Shown: piece after piece, positions 45,764-58,262 of the stretch
Position numbering within the stretch: the first letter of the stretch is position 1
Layout: each line of letters opens with the position of its first letter
Source: Macrotrachela quadricornifera
Taxonomy: Eukaryota > Rotifera > Eurotatoria > Philodinida > Philodinidae
Assembly: GCA_022393335.1 (NCBI GenBank)
Contig: JAJEKB010021807.1
Coordinates: 49,021 to 113,020, forward strand
Length of the DNA stretch: 64,000 nt
Direction: 5' to 3'
Position numbers and translations under genes: made by a program
The notes under the pieces: generated by a model
What the model was told of the DNA's origin: nothing
The model's database searches: none
What the model saw: only the letters and a program-made list of their open reading frames with translations

Positions 45764-47076
45764 ACGGGTGCGCCATAAATAACCGACCTCTCAGTATTTT
45801 TAAGATTTCTCCTCTATTGTCCTTATGATTAAAATATCTTTTTTTATCAAAAGATGGCGCTTGAAATTCTCTACAAACATATGTATGATTGGACTTGAAA
45901 GTCACTTTACATACATTTCAGAAAAGATGAAAAGTAAAGACATGCAAGCAGCCGTAAAAAATAAATATGAAAATGGTGATGGTCCAACAAAAATTTGCCG
46001 TGATTTAGGTGGAGTAGTTTCATTAACAACAATTAAATCATGGATTCAAATGATCAACAACACTGGATCTATCAATTTATCATATCCATCCGGTCGTCCA
46101 CGTACAGCTCGAACAAAAGCCAATATTTTGAAGGTTAAACATCGTCTAGCTCGAAAGAAACGGGTGTCAACAAGACGATTAGCTGCTGACATGAATATTT
46201 CAGCAACAAGTGCACGACGAATATTAGGTGAAGATCTTGGTTGTTTTCCATACAAGAGAATCAAACAACCAAAATTGACTGATCTTCAAAGAAGGAAGCG
46301 GGTTAAATTTGCCAATTGGGTGTTAAATAACTATACCAAGGAAGACACCAAGAGATGGCTTTTTACTGATGAAAAATATTTTGATTTAGATGGTGTATAC
46401 AATCGTCAGAATGATCGCATATGGGCTGTCAGTAGGGAAGAGGCAGATAAACAAGGTGGTATACATCAAAAAATAAAATTTCCAGTTAAGGTGATGGTGT
46501 GGTTGGGCGTATGTGCTGAAGGTCTAACGCTACCGGTGATTATAGAGGATGGGACGATGGATGCAGAAAGATATATCAACGATGTTCTTCCCATTGCTTT
46601 AAATCCGGTAACAAAATACTAGGAAACAACTGGACCTATCAACAGGACGGAGCCAAACCTCATACACATCACTCAAGTCAAAAATGGTGTGCCGATCATT
46701 TTCATGATTTTATTTCGAAGGATCGTTGGCCACCAAATTCGCCTGATTTATGTCCATTAGATTACAGTTTATGGAATGAATTAGCTGAATCTATGGACTG
46801 GAAGAACATAACAACAAAGGCAACATTAATAGACGAAATAAAACGCTCTGTCAAAAAAGTTGAAAAAGAAAAAATTTTACATTCTGTGCTTGATTTTACT
46901 GTACGATTACGTTTAATCCAAAAGAATGGAGGAAACTATATTCGTTGAATAAAATATACCATCTTGTGCAGAATTTCAAGCGCTATCTTTTGATAAAAAC
47001 AGATATTTTAATCACAGAGATAATAGTGGAGAAATCTTAAATCTACTGAGAGGTCGGTTATTTATGGCGCACCCGT
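45764..47076 (+). mobile_element. Mariner-like element (DD37D), TA target
   Basis: 1313 bp with inverted ends ACGGGTGCGCCATAAATAAC at 45764 and its complement at 47076, flanked by TA at 45762-45763 and 47077-47078. The ends match over about 33 bases, so the copy is young. It carries one transposase gene with a single frameshift. It directly abuts the truncated gypsy element on its right. Confidence 0.95.
45825..46948 (+). pseudogene. Mariner transposase with one frameshift
   Basis: The first frame runs 45825-46622; the likely start is the ATG at 45927 (MKSKDMQAA). It contains a helix-turn-helix DNA-binding region (PTKICRDLGG... and the SGRPRTART GRPR-type hook) and the first catalytic Asp in LFTDEKYF. 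One base is missing or extra near 46605. The next frame then gives QQDGAKPH (second Asp) and WPPNSPDLCPLDYSLW (third Asp), ending at 46948. By my count 37 residues separate the second and third Asp, so DD37D. Apart from the frameshift it looks complete. Confidence 0.85.
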
Positions 47077-47078
47077 TA

Positions 47079-48863
47079 GATTTCGTGTGGACACATCAAT
47101 GTCAGCAAGCTTATGATGCATTGAAAACAAGATTATCTCAATAACCATTGTTAGCATATCCAGATGATCAATCAACGTTTCGATTAAGTATCAGTAGAGA
47201 TGCATCAAACACAGGTATAGGTGGTGTCTTACATCAAATAACACTTCAAGGTCTCAAGCCAATTACATACCTGTCTCGATCTTTATCAATACAAGAGAAG
47301 AAGTTTTCAACTGTTGAAAAAGAGTGCCTTGCGCTCGTATGGTGTATTACTAAACTTCGCCATTATTTGTGTGGATGTGACTTCGATGTTTTAACTGATC
47401 ACCATCCACTTCGTTGGCTAAATAAGAGAGCATCAAAAAATGGTCGTCTTGATCGATGGGCTGTTCAACTTCAAGAATTTCAGTTCAACATCAAACATAC
47501 CTCTGGCAAATGTAATACTGTAGCTGATTGTTTATCACGCTATCCACTAAATGATCCAGATGATATAGTTGAAGCTAACATCGATCTTATGCATGGTCAA
47601 AATACTGCTACTATTAATGCTGTTATCCCCAATACAAATTCTATATTTGATCCTGTTGATATTAAAGATGCACAAGTAAATGACAAGAAAATGAACGATA
47701 TAATAGAATCTTTGGTTTCTGGCTCAAACATCAAGTCATTTTGTTTGAAAGATAATATTCTCTGTAAAATGGTTCAACGACAAGGACAACCTACGCATAC
47801 CTTACCATTCGTTCCGAAGTCAATGAGACATGACCTACTGGTAGCGTACCATGATCATCCAACTGGTGGCCACTTGGGTGTCTACAAGACATGGTGTAAG
47901 ATCAAAGATCGATATTATTGGCCCGGCCAATATAGTGATGTCAAAAACCATGTATTATCATGTACATCGTGCCAACAGTTCAAAATCTGCAGGAAGAAAC
48001 CAACTGGTTTATTACAACCAATTGAACAACCTGCCGGTGTTATGGATCTTCTTGGGCTTGAATTTATTGGTCCGGTACCTATGTCTTCTCGGGGTAATCA
48101 ATATATTTTGGTATGCACCGATTATTTGTCCAAATATTGTATCACGGAAGCCACCAAGGATTGTTCAGCAACAACAGCTGCTCGATTTCTCGTCGAAAGA
48201 GTGATCTTACATTATGGGGTGCCCAAACAACTGCTCACCGACCAAGGTACACACTTTATGGCCAAAGTTTTTGAAGCAGTTGCGCTTCGATGTGGTGTTC
48301 ATCATATTACTTGAACTACCTACCATCCAAGTACGAATGGTCTCACAGAGCGTCTTAATGCGACAATAGCTAATTCAATTGGTCCCTATGTTAATCAGCA
48401 GCAATCTGACTGGGATGAATATTTACCTTTCGTTACTTACTCATACAATACATCCAAACAAGCATCAACTCAACTTGAACCATATAAATTAATGTTTGGT
48501 CGTGTTCCCCGATTACCATTTGATATGCCCAATACAACTGTAGTGTTGCCGACACCGAATGATCATTTCATTCAATTAGATCAATTTTTGAACCAAGCCA
48601 AACATACAGCAAGGTGTAATGTCAAGCAACAACAAAATATCTATAAACGTCGATTTGATACAGGTCGAGTTGATCAGAAGTTTTCCATCGGACAACATGT
48701 TTGGTTGAAACAAACGATGAACCACAAGTTGAAGAAATTCTCACCCAAATATTATGGTCCATTTCAAATTGAGCAACAGCATGGTCGGTTGAACTATGCG
48801 GTCAGAAATCCACATGATGGTCGTACAGAAACAGCACATGTTTCAAGGTTGAAACCTGTTTGA
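47079..48863 (+). pseudogene. Gypsy pol fragment: RNase H and integrase
   Basis: One continuous frame with two stops (TAA at 47142, TGA at 48312). It opens with the RT-connection segment FVWTHQCQQAYDALK. RNase H has SRDASNTGIGG, VEKECLAL and LTDHHPLRWL with its acidic residues. The integrase zinc finger has H-x4-H and C-x2-C (HPTGGH, CTSCQQ). The integrase core has LTDQGTHF and TNGLTERLN, supplying the second and third acidic residues, but the first reads GLEFIGP, Glu where Asp is usual. The C-terminal part (GRVDQKFSIGQHVWLKQ, KYYGPFQI) is the GPY/F-like module. Not functional in this copy. Confidence 0.9.
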
Positions 48864-49072
48864 CTCTATTTCTTTTAAATCTATATTTTTTTCTTTCTTC
48901 ATTTATATACTATTACTGCGTACTTTCTTTCAACGTAGACTATCGGTTTTTGCATTTTTATCTTCTATTTTTTTCTTATTTTGTTGCGTTTAACTTTCTG
49001 TTTTTTTCTTTATCTTTTGTTATTTTTATCATACTGTGAACGAGGACGTTCAGTTTTTTTTGGATGAGGGCG

Positions 49073-49367
49073 TGTTATGTTGTAATCCAGGTGTTACTTA
49101 TTCTTTCTTGTCTTGACCTATATCTTGATGTCTTCTATCTCGATATATCTCTTTGGATATCATCTCTCTTGATATCATATATCTGGTACCTGGATCTCTT
49201 TATTGGGACGTGATATCTTCTGATATCTTATATATATCTCTCGCTTTACCTAGAGAGTCACTCGCCATATATATAGCCCGCATTTTTATGTAATAGACAT
49301 ACGATCTTCTATTTTATTGTTTACCATCGTCTTGTGTGATTTATTAATAAACTTATTCTACTTAACA
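49073..49367 (+). repeat. 3' LTR of the gypsy element
   Basis: 295 bp beginning TGTTA and ending TAACA, with a TATATATA box near 49268 and AATAAA at 49346-49351. The right edge lies inside the decayed LDLa receptor gene. The left LTR is not in the window, so a target duplication cannot be checked. Confidence 0.8.
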
Positions 49368-49908
49368 ATATTCATTAATCAATGAATTAATAGAATAATC
49401 TATATTATCATTTTCAATAGTTAATTCTTTAATTGATTTTTCAATAATAAAATTTATAATTTGTGGTTTACCCGTCTCATCAATTCGTCTACAAAGGAAT
49501 TTTTCAGTATCAGTTAGATTCCTTTCATCATTCCAATAACATTTACTAGCAAATATATCATTATATCGATTATTATCACAAAAACTTTCATCATCTCCTT
49601 CTACACAATCATTGACATTATTACATAAATAACGAATTAATAGACAAGTTTGATTTTTACAATAAAAACTGTTCACGTGTAATTCATGTCCATTCGATCG
49701 ACATAATTTAAGTTTATCAGTACCACCAATACAATCAATATGTCCATCATTAAATTTTTCAATCGATAAACATGTTAATTTATATGTATAAAATGAAACA
49801 CACATATGATGATGATAAGGACATTTTAATAATAATAATGATGAATGACAATCAACTTCATCAGCTCCATTAAAACAATTCCAATAAGCATTACATCTCG
49901 TATAAGTA

Positions 49909-51676
49909 CAGGGTGGTTCAAAACCTTTACGCCCCCTTAGTTCTACCTATAGATCAAATGGTTTCATCAACAATTTTATACCAAATCGTAGCCCGTAAAC
50001 TTATACATCAACCTGTACTATCGAATCAGGTGTTGTCTATTACATAATCAAAAGAGCTTATGCCATATGTACCAGAGTGCCATATATCCTGTAATTTAGA
50101 ATGTATGCAAGAACCACCATTCCATTCACCTATTCGAATATATCATGAAGTTTCTGATTTATTGAGGATATAAACTGCTTAACAGTAAATTTTATAACTT
50201 TAGACATTGGTATGACCTCCTCTGACAGCTGCGAGAGCGTCAAATCTTTTCCTCATGGAGCACAGCAAATCAACAAAAAGATCTGTGTCGTTTTCTATGT
50301 CCTCAAGGACACTCTGAAGGTTAGTTTTGAGAGCGTCATAATTGTATCTATCTTGAGGATCTTCACTTGCCATCAGCTCTTCAACTCTATCTTTGATAAT
50401 TGCACCGATGTTCTCTGCAGGATTCATGTCAGGACTATTGCCAGGCCAAATCGAATTGCCCCAGAAATGCACTCCTTCATTTTCCAGAAAATGTTGTGTT
50501 GCATTAGCTTTCATACAGGGTGCCTTATCGTGAAGAAATATGACTTCATCTGTATCAACAACATTGACTGGGTTATGCAGAAACGGAATCACATGTTTCT
50601 TCGGAATAATGTCACGAAAATAGGCGCCATTCCACGATTGACCATCCCCTTTCAGAACCCAAAGAAGTTTCTTTGCAGTGAACATAACGAAAATTCCAAT
50701 GCATTTTGCGTTCTGAACCATTTCACGGTACCTTTCATCATCGGTGATGTCTTCGACAGATTTTGCCCAAATTCTGTCATTTTGATGGTTTGGTTTTCTT
50801 ATCACATAGATATAAAATTCATCCGACGGCGCCATATGTAGGAAATCTTCCTCGGTCCAGTCAGCAACGAAATTTGCGAGCCATTTTCGATCCTCAACAT
50901 GTGTAACTGTTTTCAATGACTTTGAAATAACATGGAATGGTTTTAATCCTTGTCGCTGGCGTTCACGACGAACCGTAGAATAACTCACTTTCTGTCCTGT
51001 TTTCTCTAAAATTTCTCGTGCCACTTTTCAAGAGCCGCTGCTTCTAACACCACTTGCCGAAGCAACAATGTTTCTGCTTTCTTGAGAGAGCACCTGAGGT
51101 CGACCACCTCCAAATTGTGTATAGCATTCTTCGACTCTTTTGTTCCAAGTCCGTCGTACCCAGTCTTCACTACGATGAAGCTTTTCAGAAATCCATTCGC
51201 GACTGATAAATGTATCCCCTGTTCTTGCAATCATTTCATCGCGTATCTCACGGTATGTAATGCAACGAATTCGATCCACAAATCGTTGTTCTTCTGTGTC
51301 AGGAAGAGTGGCCATTTTAATTTCTTCAGTTTCGATATCAGGAACTTGTCGAAGTTCAGGTAATAATTAACTCAGTTCTTGAGGTAACGAAAACAGTTAT
51401 CTTCACGAGCAAAGAAACGTTTAGAACATGAAAGAAATGAAAAACATTGAAAAAGTGTCCTGGTTATTCTTTTTCTTTTTCTTCATTCCTTCCTTATCTG
51501 TACGTGCACATATGCATGTATCGTCCCTGTGTCTTTTCCTTCATTGTTAATCATGAGTATATGGCTGCACTCGTTGATGCAGTTGTTTACGGGCTACGAT
51601 TTGGTATAAAATTGTTGATGAAACCATTTGATCTATAGGTAGAACTAGGGGGGCGTAAAGGTTTTGAATCACCCTG
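49909..51676 (-). mobile_element. Mariner/Tc1-like element (DD37E) in the receptor gene
   Basis: 1768 bp with inverted ends of about 100 bp starting CAGGGTGGTTCAAAACC, flanked by TA at 49907-49908 and 51677-51678. The ends are nearly identical, so the insertion is recent. Confidence 0.95.
50200..51315 (-). pseudogene. Tc1/mariner transposase with one nonsense codon
   Basis: A single frame from 51315 to 50200 with one internal TGA at 51028-51030; otherwise 370 sense codons. It has an HTH region (ISREWISEKLHRSEDWVRR), the catalytic Asp in APSDEFYI, the second in FLHDKAPC and Glu in NSPDMNPAE. By my count 37 residues lie between the second Asp and the Glu (DD37E). Confidence 0.85.
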
Positions 51677-52577
51677 TATTATTACATATCCAATATTGAC
51701 ATGCACTTTCATCAGTATGATTTTCTCCATCAATATAAATAGGTATTAATTCCGTAAACCCATCACAAATTGTTTGAAATGATATATGTCTTCTAATATA
51801 ATCTTGATCAGTTATTTCATCATATCCACAATCACACCAATTATTATTGACTAAATTTAAAGAAATACATTTATTATTGTTTATATATTTGAAAAAATAT
51901 TCGGATTTTATTTTTATAGAACAATTTCCATTAATTAAATAACATTGTTCATCATCTTTGGAATTACAATCAATAACATTATCAAAAAGACGATATATTG
52001 ATATACATTTAGATGAATTAATACATTTATACATCATTGAATTATTGCAATTTGATGAAAGAATATCAGTTATTCTATTGCATTGATTAAGTTGGGAATA
52101 CAATGAATCAACAAAATTATATACAGACTTAAAAATTAGGCTTATAACAAAGTCTAATGGAAAATCTTCTGTTTGACGACATGTCATATTATTAAAATTA
52201 ATTAATGATACATTGGAATAGAATCCATCACAATGTTAATTATTATAACATATATATTGAGGTTTACGTTCAAGATAAAAAGGATCTTTAATATAGGCAA
52301 AATAAATATGACCAAAGAGTAACGGTTCATTTGTTACAATATATATATCCGGACATGTTTCCATAATTGTTTGTATACATGAATACTTCGGACAAAGATC
52401 ATCACATATTTGTTGAGCAGGCTCTTCAAATTTATAATGACATTTCGATGCTAACCAACATGTTTCATTTAGTGTGCTTGGTTTATTTACAAACTTCATC
52501 TGTTTAAGTAGAAAATCACACTTTGACATACATGAAGTTGTATGTTTCATGGTGGGAGCACTATTCATATATGGACA

Positions 52578-55500
52578 CAGGGTTGCCAGATTGTCCGAAT
52601 TAGTCTGAATTTTCAGACTTTTCTAAGTTTTTCAGACTGCTTTCCGACTGTCCGAATTTATCCGAATCCTTGGATTTTTTCCGATTTTTTCCGAATCGTA
52701 GTATTTTCATTTAAATTTTCTTTCAATTACAATTCTTCATATATATTTTGATAGATTTCATAGGGCGCCATCTTTATTTTCTTATAATCATTGAATAATC
52801 GATTGTATTCTTACAAATAAGAAGAGAAGGGAGAGAAGAGAAGATTTAATATAATTTTTTTTTTGAAATCTCATCTCGTCTAAGATTTATTAGAATAGTT
52901 TCAATCAATGTTTAGTTTTCAAAGAAGTGATATAAATAAATAATATCTCTAAAAACCTTAATCTAAATGTAAATAAATATGTCGTTTTACATTTTAATAG
53001 CTATATTTCAGAATAAACTGAAAGTTATTATGGATGAAAAATCAGATGATTCGTCTATTAGTATGATTGTGAGCGAAGAAGACGAAAAATATATTTTCCC
53101 AGCAACATCTATTCAACCAACAACAATTTCAAAATCCAAAAAAAGAAAACAGAAAGATGTTTTCAAAAAGGATTGGATATTAGATAAAGAATATTCATCT
53201 TGGTTACAGGCAGTGAAAAATAATTGTAAACAAGCTCGTTGTAAAGCTTGCTTAAGAAATTTTAGCATTCATGAAGGAAAATCAGCTTTAAGAAAGCATA
53301 TGAATAGTGAAATTCATACAACAAATATGAAAACATTTGGAAATAATATATTAATAACACATACTACATTTGGTGAAACACAAAAAATTTCAACTATGGA
53401 GGGTACATTTGTTTATCATGGAGTAAAGCATGCACATAGCTATATTTGTCAACAGTGTACGATAAATTTAATAAAAGATTTATTTGCATCATGTTCCAGC
53501 ACTGCTAAAAATTTAGCATGTGCAAGAACAAAATCCAGAGCTGTTGCCTGTAATGTACTTGCCCCTTATTTCACATCCAAATTAGTCGATGAAATTTTAC
53601 AATCTCGATTTTATTCAATATCATTCGATGCCTCCAATAAAGGCAATATAAAAACATATCCATTTGCTGTTCAGTATTTTACTGATATTGGAGTTGAAAA
53701 AGGTAAAGAAGTATTTCATAATTCGAAGTTAATATTTTTTTTTCATACAGGTGTTCTTCAATTTGTTGATGATCCGCGTGAATCAGCAAATGATGTTTTT
53801 AATAATATTATAAAAGTGATGGAAAATTATCAATTAGATATTCGAAATTTAACAAGTATTGGTGCAGATTATGCTAATGTAAATTTTGGTGAACATCATT
53901 CGGTGTATAAATTATTTAAAGATCTTTGTCCATGTTTAGTAAAAGGTATATTAATATGTTTATTGTTGGCATATTTTTATCTTTTTGAAATTTTATCTAT
54001 ATCATTATTTTTTTTTTGTATTATAGAAAATTGTTATGCGCATGTTCTGCATAATGCAGTAAAACATGCACATGATGATTTATTAATTGATGTTGAATCG
54101 GTTCTATCTAAAATATATTCTTTTTTTTCAAATTCAGCAAAACGTGTTGAAGAATTAAAATCATATTTTGATTTTGTTCAAATGGAATATCGTGTAGGTT
54201 ATTTCTCAAATATAGATTAAAATGAATAGTAAATAAATCTATATACATTCTTCATTATTATCTTTCAGGTTTTGTTGGAACATATTACTGTAAGATGGTT
54301 AAGTTTATTACCTTCAATTCAACGTTTAATCGAAAATTATGATACAATAAAAAATTATTTTTCAAATCAAGAAATACCGTCAAGAACAAAACCAAATAGA
54401 ACTGTTGAAAATCTTCGACTTTTGAAGAGTTTTTTTGAAGACGATATTGGTTTGTGTGTTTTTCTATTCTTAGAAAATGTATTAGTTGATGTTCAACGAG
54501 CTGAATTAAAACTTCAACGTGTTTCTACTGCTGTCGTTGATCTTTTTGGTATTATTACAAATTTGATTAAAAAACTAGAACAACGATTAAATGATAAATA
54601 TTTTGGAAATAAAACACATTTAATATTAAATCATTTAATACAGCTCGATGAAGAAAAAGGAAAACAATTGAAAGAATCATTTCAATCATTTATTGAATAT
54701 ATTAATTCTTATTTTGATCATGATCGAGAATTTTTTAGAAGATTATCAGTTTTTGATTGTGAATCAAATGATTTTCTTAAATGGGATTATTTAATGGATG
54801 TAATTAATTTATTAAAAATAGATGGTTTAGATAGAGACGAACTCTATAATGAATATTGTGAAATAAAATTTATCTATAATGAAATGAAAAATAAAAATGT
54901 GAAACTAAGTGAACAAATAAAATTATACATTTCAGGTAAAAATGTTTATCATTTAAAATCAACAAGTAATAATGATGAAATTCCATGTGATGTTAATGAT
55001 GATCATACTAATGGTACATTAAGTAATAGTGCAAGTACAAAAGCAAATGAATGCATTCGATCTGATCAGTTATGGTCTTATTTATTAAATATTAAACCAA
55101 ATGCAGCACCATATATGAAATTAGTTGTTGCTTATGTATTTTCTATTCCATGTAGCAACTCCTATGTTGAATCAATTTTTAGTCAAATGAATCATCTATA
55201 GTCTAATTATCGCAATCGAATGGATATAGAATTAGTTGAAGCTGAACTACAAATCAGAATGAATTCGGATATTCATTGTTCAAATTTTTATGAATTTATT
55301 TTAACTCAGGGAGAAATATTGACAAAAATAGCTTCAAATGAAAAATTTGTCAGAAAGAAACGTTTTGATAAATGAACTTTAGTGTTTTTGCATCACCGTT
55401 TTGAATTGTATATATACATATGTATAGGTAATGTATTTTGAATTGTTTTTCTTCTATTAACAGTCTCTTATTGAAAATGATGTTTCCTAATTGTGTTATA

Positions 55501-55713
55501 ATTAATACATTGATTTTAACATTGATGAAATATATCTACAGAAAGAATAACCAAATGTAGAAGACTTTTATGTCAGAAAAAATTCGCTTAAGCATCAAAA
55601 AGCTTAAAAATGACTTTCAGAAATTTTTCCGAATTAACCAGATATTTTGTCCGAATTTTTCCGAATTCCAGCAAAAAAATTCCGATTTCAAAGATTTCGA
55701 TCTGGCAACCCTG
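52578..55713 (+). mobile_element. Full-length hAT transposon, perfect 8-bp TSD
   Basis: 3136 bp with ends CAGGGTTGCCAGAT and ATCTGGCAACCCTG, flanked by TATGGACA at 52570-52577 and 55714-55721. Near both ends there are many TCCGAA/TTCGGA words (52590-52700; 55620-55690), probable transposase-binding sites. Inserted in the LDLa receptor paralog. Confidence 0.95.
53030..55375 (+). pseudogene. hAT transposase, three exons, one nonsense codon
   Basis: Exons 53030-53945, 54027-54193 and 54269-55375, joined by 81- and 75-bp GT-AG introns in frame. The N-terminal region has a BED-type zinc finger: CKACLRNFS then HMNSEIH, giving C-x2-C and H-x5-H. The middle has the RNase H-like core and a CYAHVLHNAVKHA motif typical of this hAT group. 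The C-terminal dimerisation region (SNSYVESIFSQMNHL) is followed by TAG at 55199 in a position where family members usually have Trp, then 57 more sense codons to the real end. Thus one G-to-A change appears to disable it. Confidence 0.85.
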
Positions 55714-55945
55714 TATGGACATACGATATCTTCTAGGAGAAATATTGGTTCATTACTAGATTGTAGGTGATGTCCATTCTCGTCTGATTCATCAAGACAT
55801 TCACAAGTGTCTTTATCATCTTGAAAAAATATTTTATCTATACATTGTCCATTACGACATCGATATTCATTTTCTTCACATTGATTTATATCAATTTGCC
55901 AACAATTTTCTTCATCAATTGCATTATTAAAACATTCAATTCGTC

Positions 55946-58262
55946 GGTCTACCCCCGATTCGTCCCACACTGATTCGCCCCATTTTTTTTGTCTGAATTC
56001 GGTCCAGATGAAAATTAATTGATTCTGAACTCGTCCCATGCCAAAAAAATCGATTCCGAATTCGTCCAGTCTATATAAGGCCCTAATTAATTTACCAATT
56101 AAGATATCTAACGTTGTCTGAATCTTAGTTTATTCTGTATCAAACTTTATATAGCAGAAAAAGAAAAAAATTGTGAACATAGTTAGTAAAAGAAAACTAG
56201 ATTAACATAGAAAGATTTATTTTTTTCTTTGATCAATTTTGACTGTTTCACCTGACTTAATAGCTAATTCAAGTGGAGTTAATTCCCTTTTTTCATATTG
56301 ATTGATTAACTCAAGAAGCTTTCCATCTATTTTTTCGTATATTTGTTTTCGTTTTTTAACTTGAACTTGAGCTTCTTCTGATTTATGATGTTGATATTCA
56401 TGTTCGTCATTCAGACGACGAACGAATTCGTAGATGTGAGGAGGAGGTGGAAAGACCGTAGACATTCGGTAATTGTAGCCTTCAGCAGCATTATTTGTGC
56501 GGGGAAGCTTTTCTCGAATATTATCGTGCACATTCCAAAGACTAATCGAATAACGAGATGATTCTCGACATACATAATTATCAACCATATAGTCATTAAA
56601 CTCTTGTGCAGATGGTGATTCAGGAGCATAACTATCCATTATATCTGTCCATACAGATTCTACAAATGACGGCGGAATAAGTGCCAAACCAATGGCTCCT
56701 GAAAACCATTGACGAGCTTTCTCCTTTTCTTCTTCCGAATAATTATTATTTTTCTTTGATCGAGAGATAAGTTTGTTAAGTTTTAGGTCGGTTATTTTTC
56801 TCCATAATCCCTGAGAGTAATGAAAAAAACAAGCAGTAATATCAATATTCGGGAATAAATTAGTAGCAGCATTAATGCTGCCCAGTTCGAAGTCACATGT
56901 AAGAGCATTTGGAGAAAACCTGATGTCAAGACGAGTTAATCCAATTGATATCAGATGATTGAAAATTTTTTCATATGTAAGTTGATTTTGTCTGGATGTC
57001 AGACAATAAATACAAGGTATGAGGAATCCGTCAAGATAACCAAAAATTATATAAATTTGAGCAAATAATAATGGCCTCGTCAAGAAAGTCCCATCGGCAT
57101 GCCATCTTGAACAATACGACAAAAATGTTAGACTCCATTGTGATCCAAACATCAGAATTCTTTCATCAGCACCATCTAAAAACAATGTTTTATATGATAT
57201 TAAAAAGGATAGAAAGAATTTACAAGATTCGTCAATCAATAGAAAACGTTCACCATGGTTTGTTGAACACCATTCTCCTGATAAACCCAAATCAGCTAAA
57301 CTTTTTGGTAAAGCTGGATAATTTTGTGAACGTTGACGATAAAGAGTAGAATCAATTGAGGTAAGAGAAGGAAAATAAAATCCAGTTGGTACACCAGGAT
57401 TTTTTCATTCGAGCAGCTACGATTTCTTCACTATAGATTTTTGAAATAGATTTTGTTTCTTCGCGTGCTCGTTGTTTCATTATTTCAAGTGTTTGTTCAA
57501 CGATAATTTTACTTGGTTGAGTTGCTTGACAAGATTCATTGTGAGCACTTGGCTCGCGACGAACACATGTATTATCAAGTGATAATGATAATGTGCTGGA
57601 ACAACTTCTATTTCGACAACGCCATTCGACACTAGTTTTATTGATTCGTTTAACGGTATATTGGATATCCAAATAGTTTAAAACCTGTTGATTGCGTTCA
57701 CTGGTCGTAAATCGAAACATTTTAAGACAGACACAAATCGATCAATCAGATAGAACAGACTTGAGAATAGATTGAGCAGACTGAACTAACACAATTCTTT
57801 CACATAGTACGGGGATCTATTTATATAGCATGTTAAGAAAACGATAGAATGGATTATACCAACAGATATTACATTTGGGAAAATCCATGAATTAAAACAT
57901 CATAGTTGCAAAGTCATTAAAGAAAGAAACTAAGAAAAATTAGTGGGAAAAATACTTGAGAGAACGAAAGAAATGATATAGCTACAACAGACACACTAGG
58001 AAAGAAAGAGAAAGAAAATATATGGATAATACCTATATTATGAGTCATCTTACGACACGTTATAAGTACGTGGTATAGAACACAGTAAGATATCACCCTT
58101 TCTCTGATATCATTAAGATTTATCCTAATTGATAAATTAATTAGGGCTTTATATAGACTGGGACGAGTTCAGAATCAATTAATTTTCATCTGGGCCGAAT
58201 TCAGACAAAAAAAATGGGTCGAATAATGTGGGACGAAAAATGGGACGAATCGGGATGACACC
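55946..58262 (-). mobile_element. MULE transposon with ~150-bp inverted ends
   Basis: 2317 bp. The ends share CGATTCGTCCCA, TTTTTTTTGTCTGAATTCGG and GATGAAAATTAATTGATTC in inverted orientation. Flanked by AATTCGTC at 55938-55945 and 58263-58270 (9 bp if the preceding C is counted). The long ends and 8-9 bp duplication fit Mutator-like elements. Inserted in the receptor paralog. Confidence 0.95.
56217..57720 (-). pseudogene. FLYWCH-MULE transposase with one homopolymer frameshift
   Basis: Residues 1-60 form a FLYWCH zinc finger (RINKTSVEWRCRNRSC and later H-x-E-S-C). At the A6 run (T-run 57400-57405 on the plus strand) one extra base shifts the frame; coding sense continues in the next frame to 56217. 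The MULE domain shows WHADGTF, LTCDFELGSINA and NNAAEGYN, supplying the Asp-Asp-Glu triad, and CFFH for the conserved C-x2-H. The tail is a basic coiled-coil-like region. A homopolymer error in sequencing could explain the shift. Confidence 0.85.

Larger units (their letters stand above)
47079..49367 (+). mobile_element. Ty3/gypsy LTR retrotransposon, 5'-truncated
   Basis: It retains the end of reverse transcriptase, RNase H, integrase and the 3' LTR. Gag, protease, the RT palm and the 5' LTR are absent; the left boundary is the TA of the mariner element. Order RNase H then integrase fits Ty3/gypsy. A polypurine-like GGATGAGGGCG precedes the LTR. Confidence 0.9.

Noticed and set aside
50212..50841. 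209-codon plus-strand frame
   Set aside because: Antisense shadow of the DD37E transposase.
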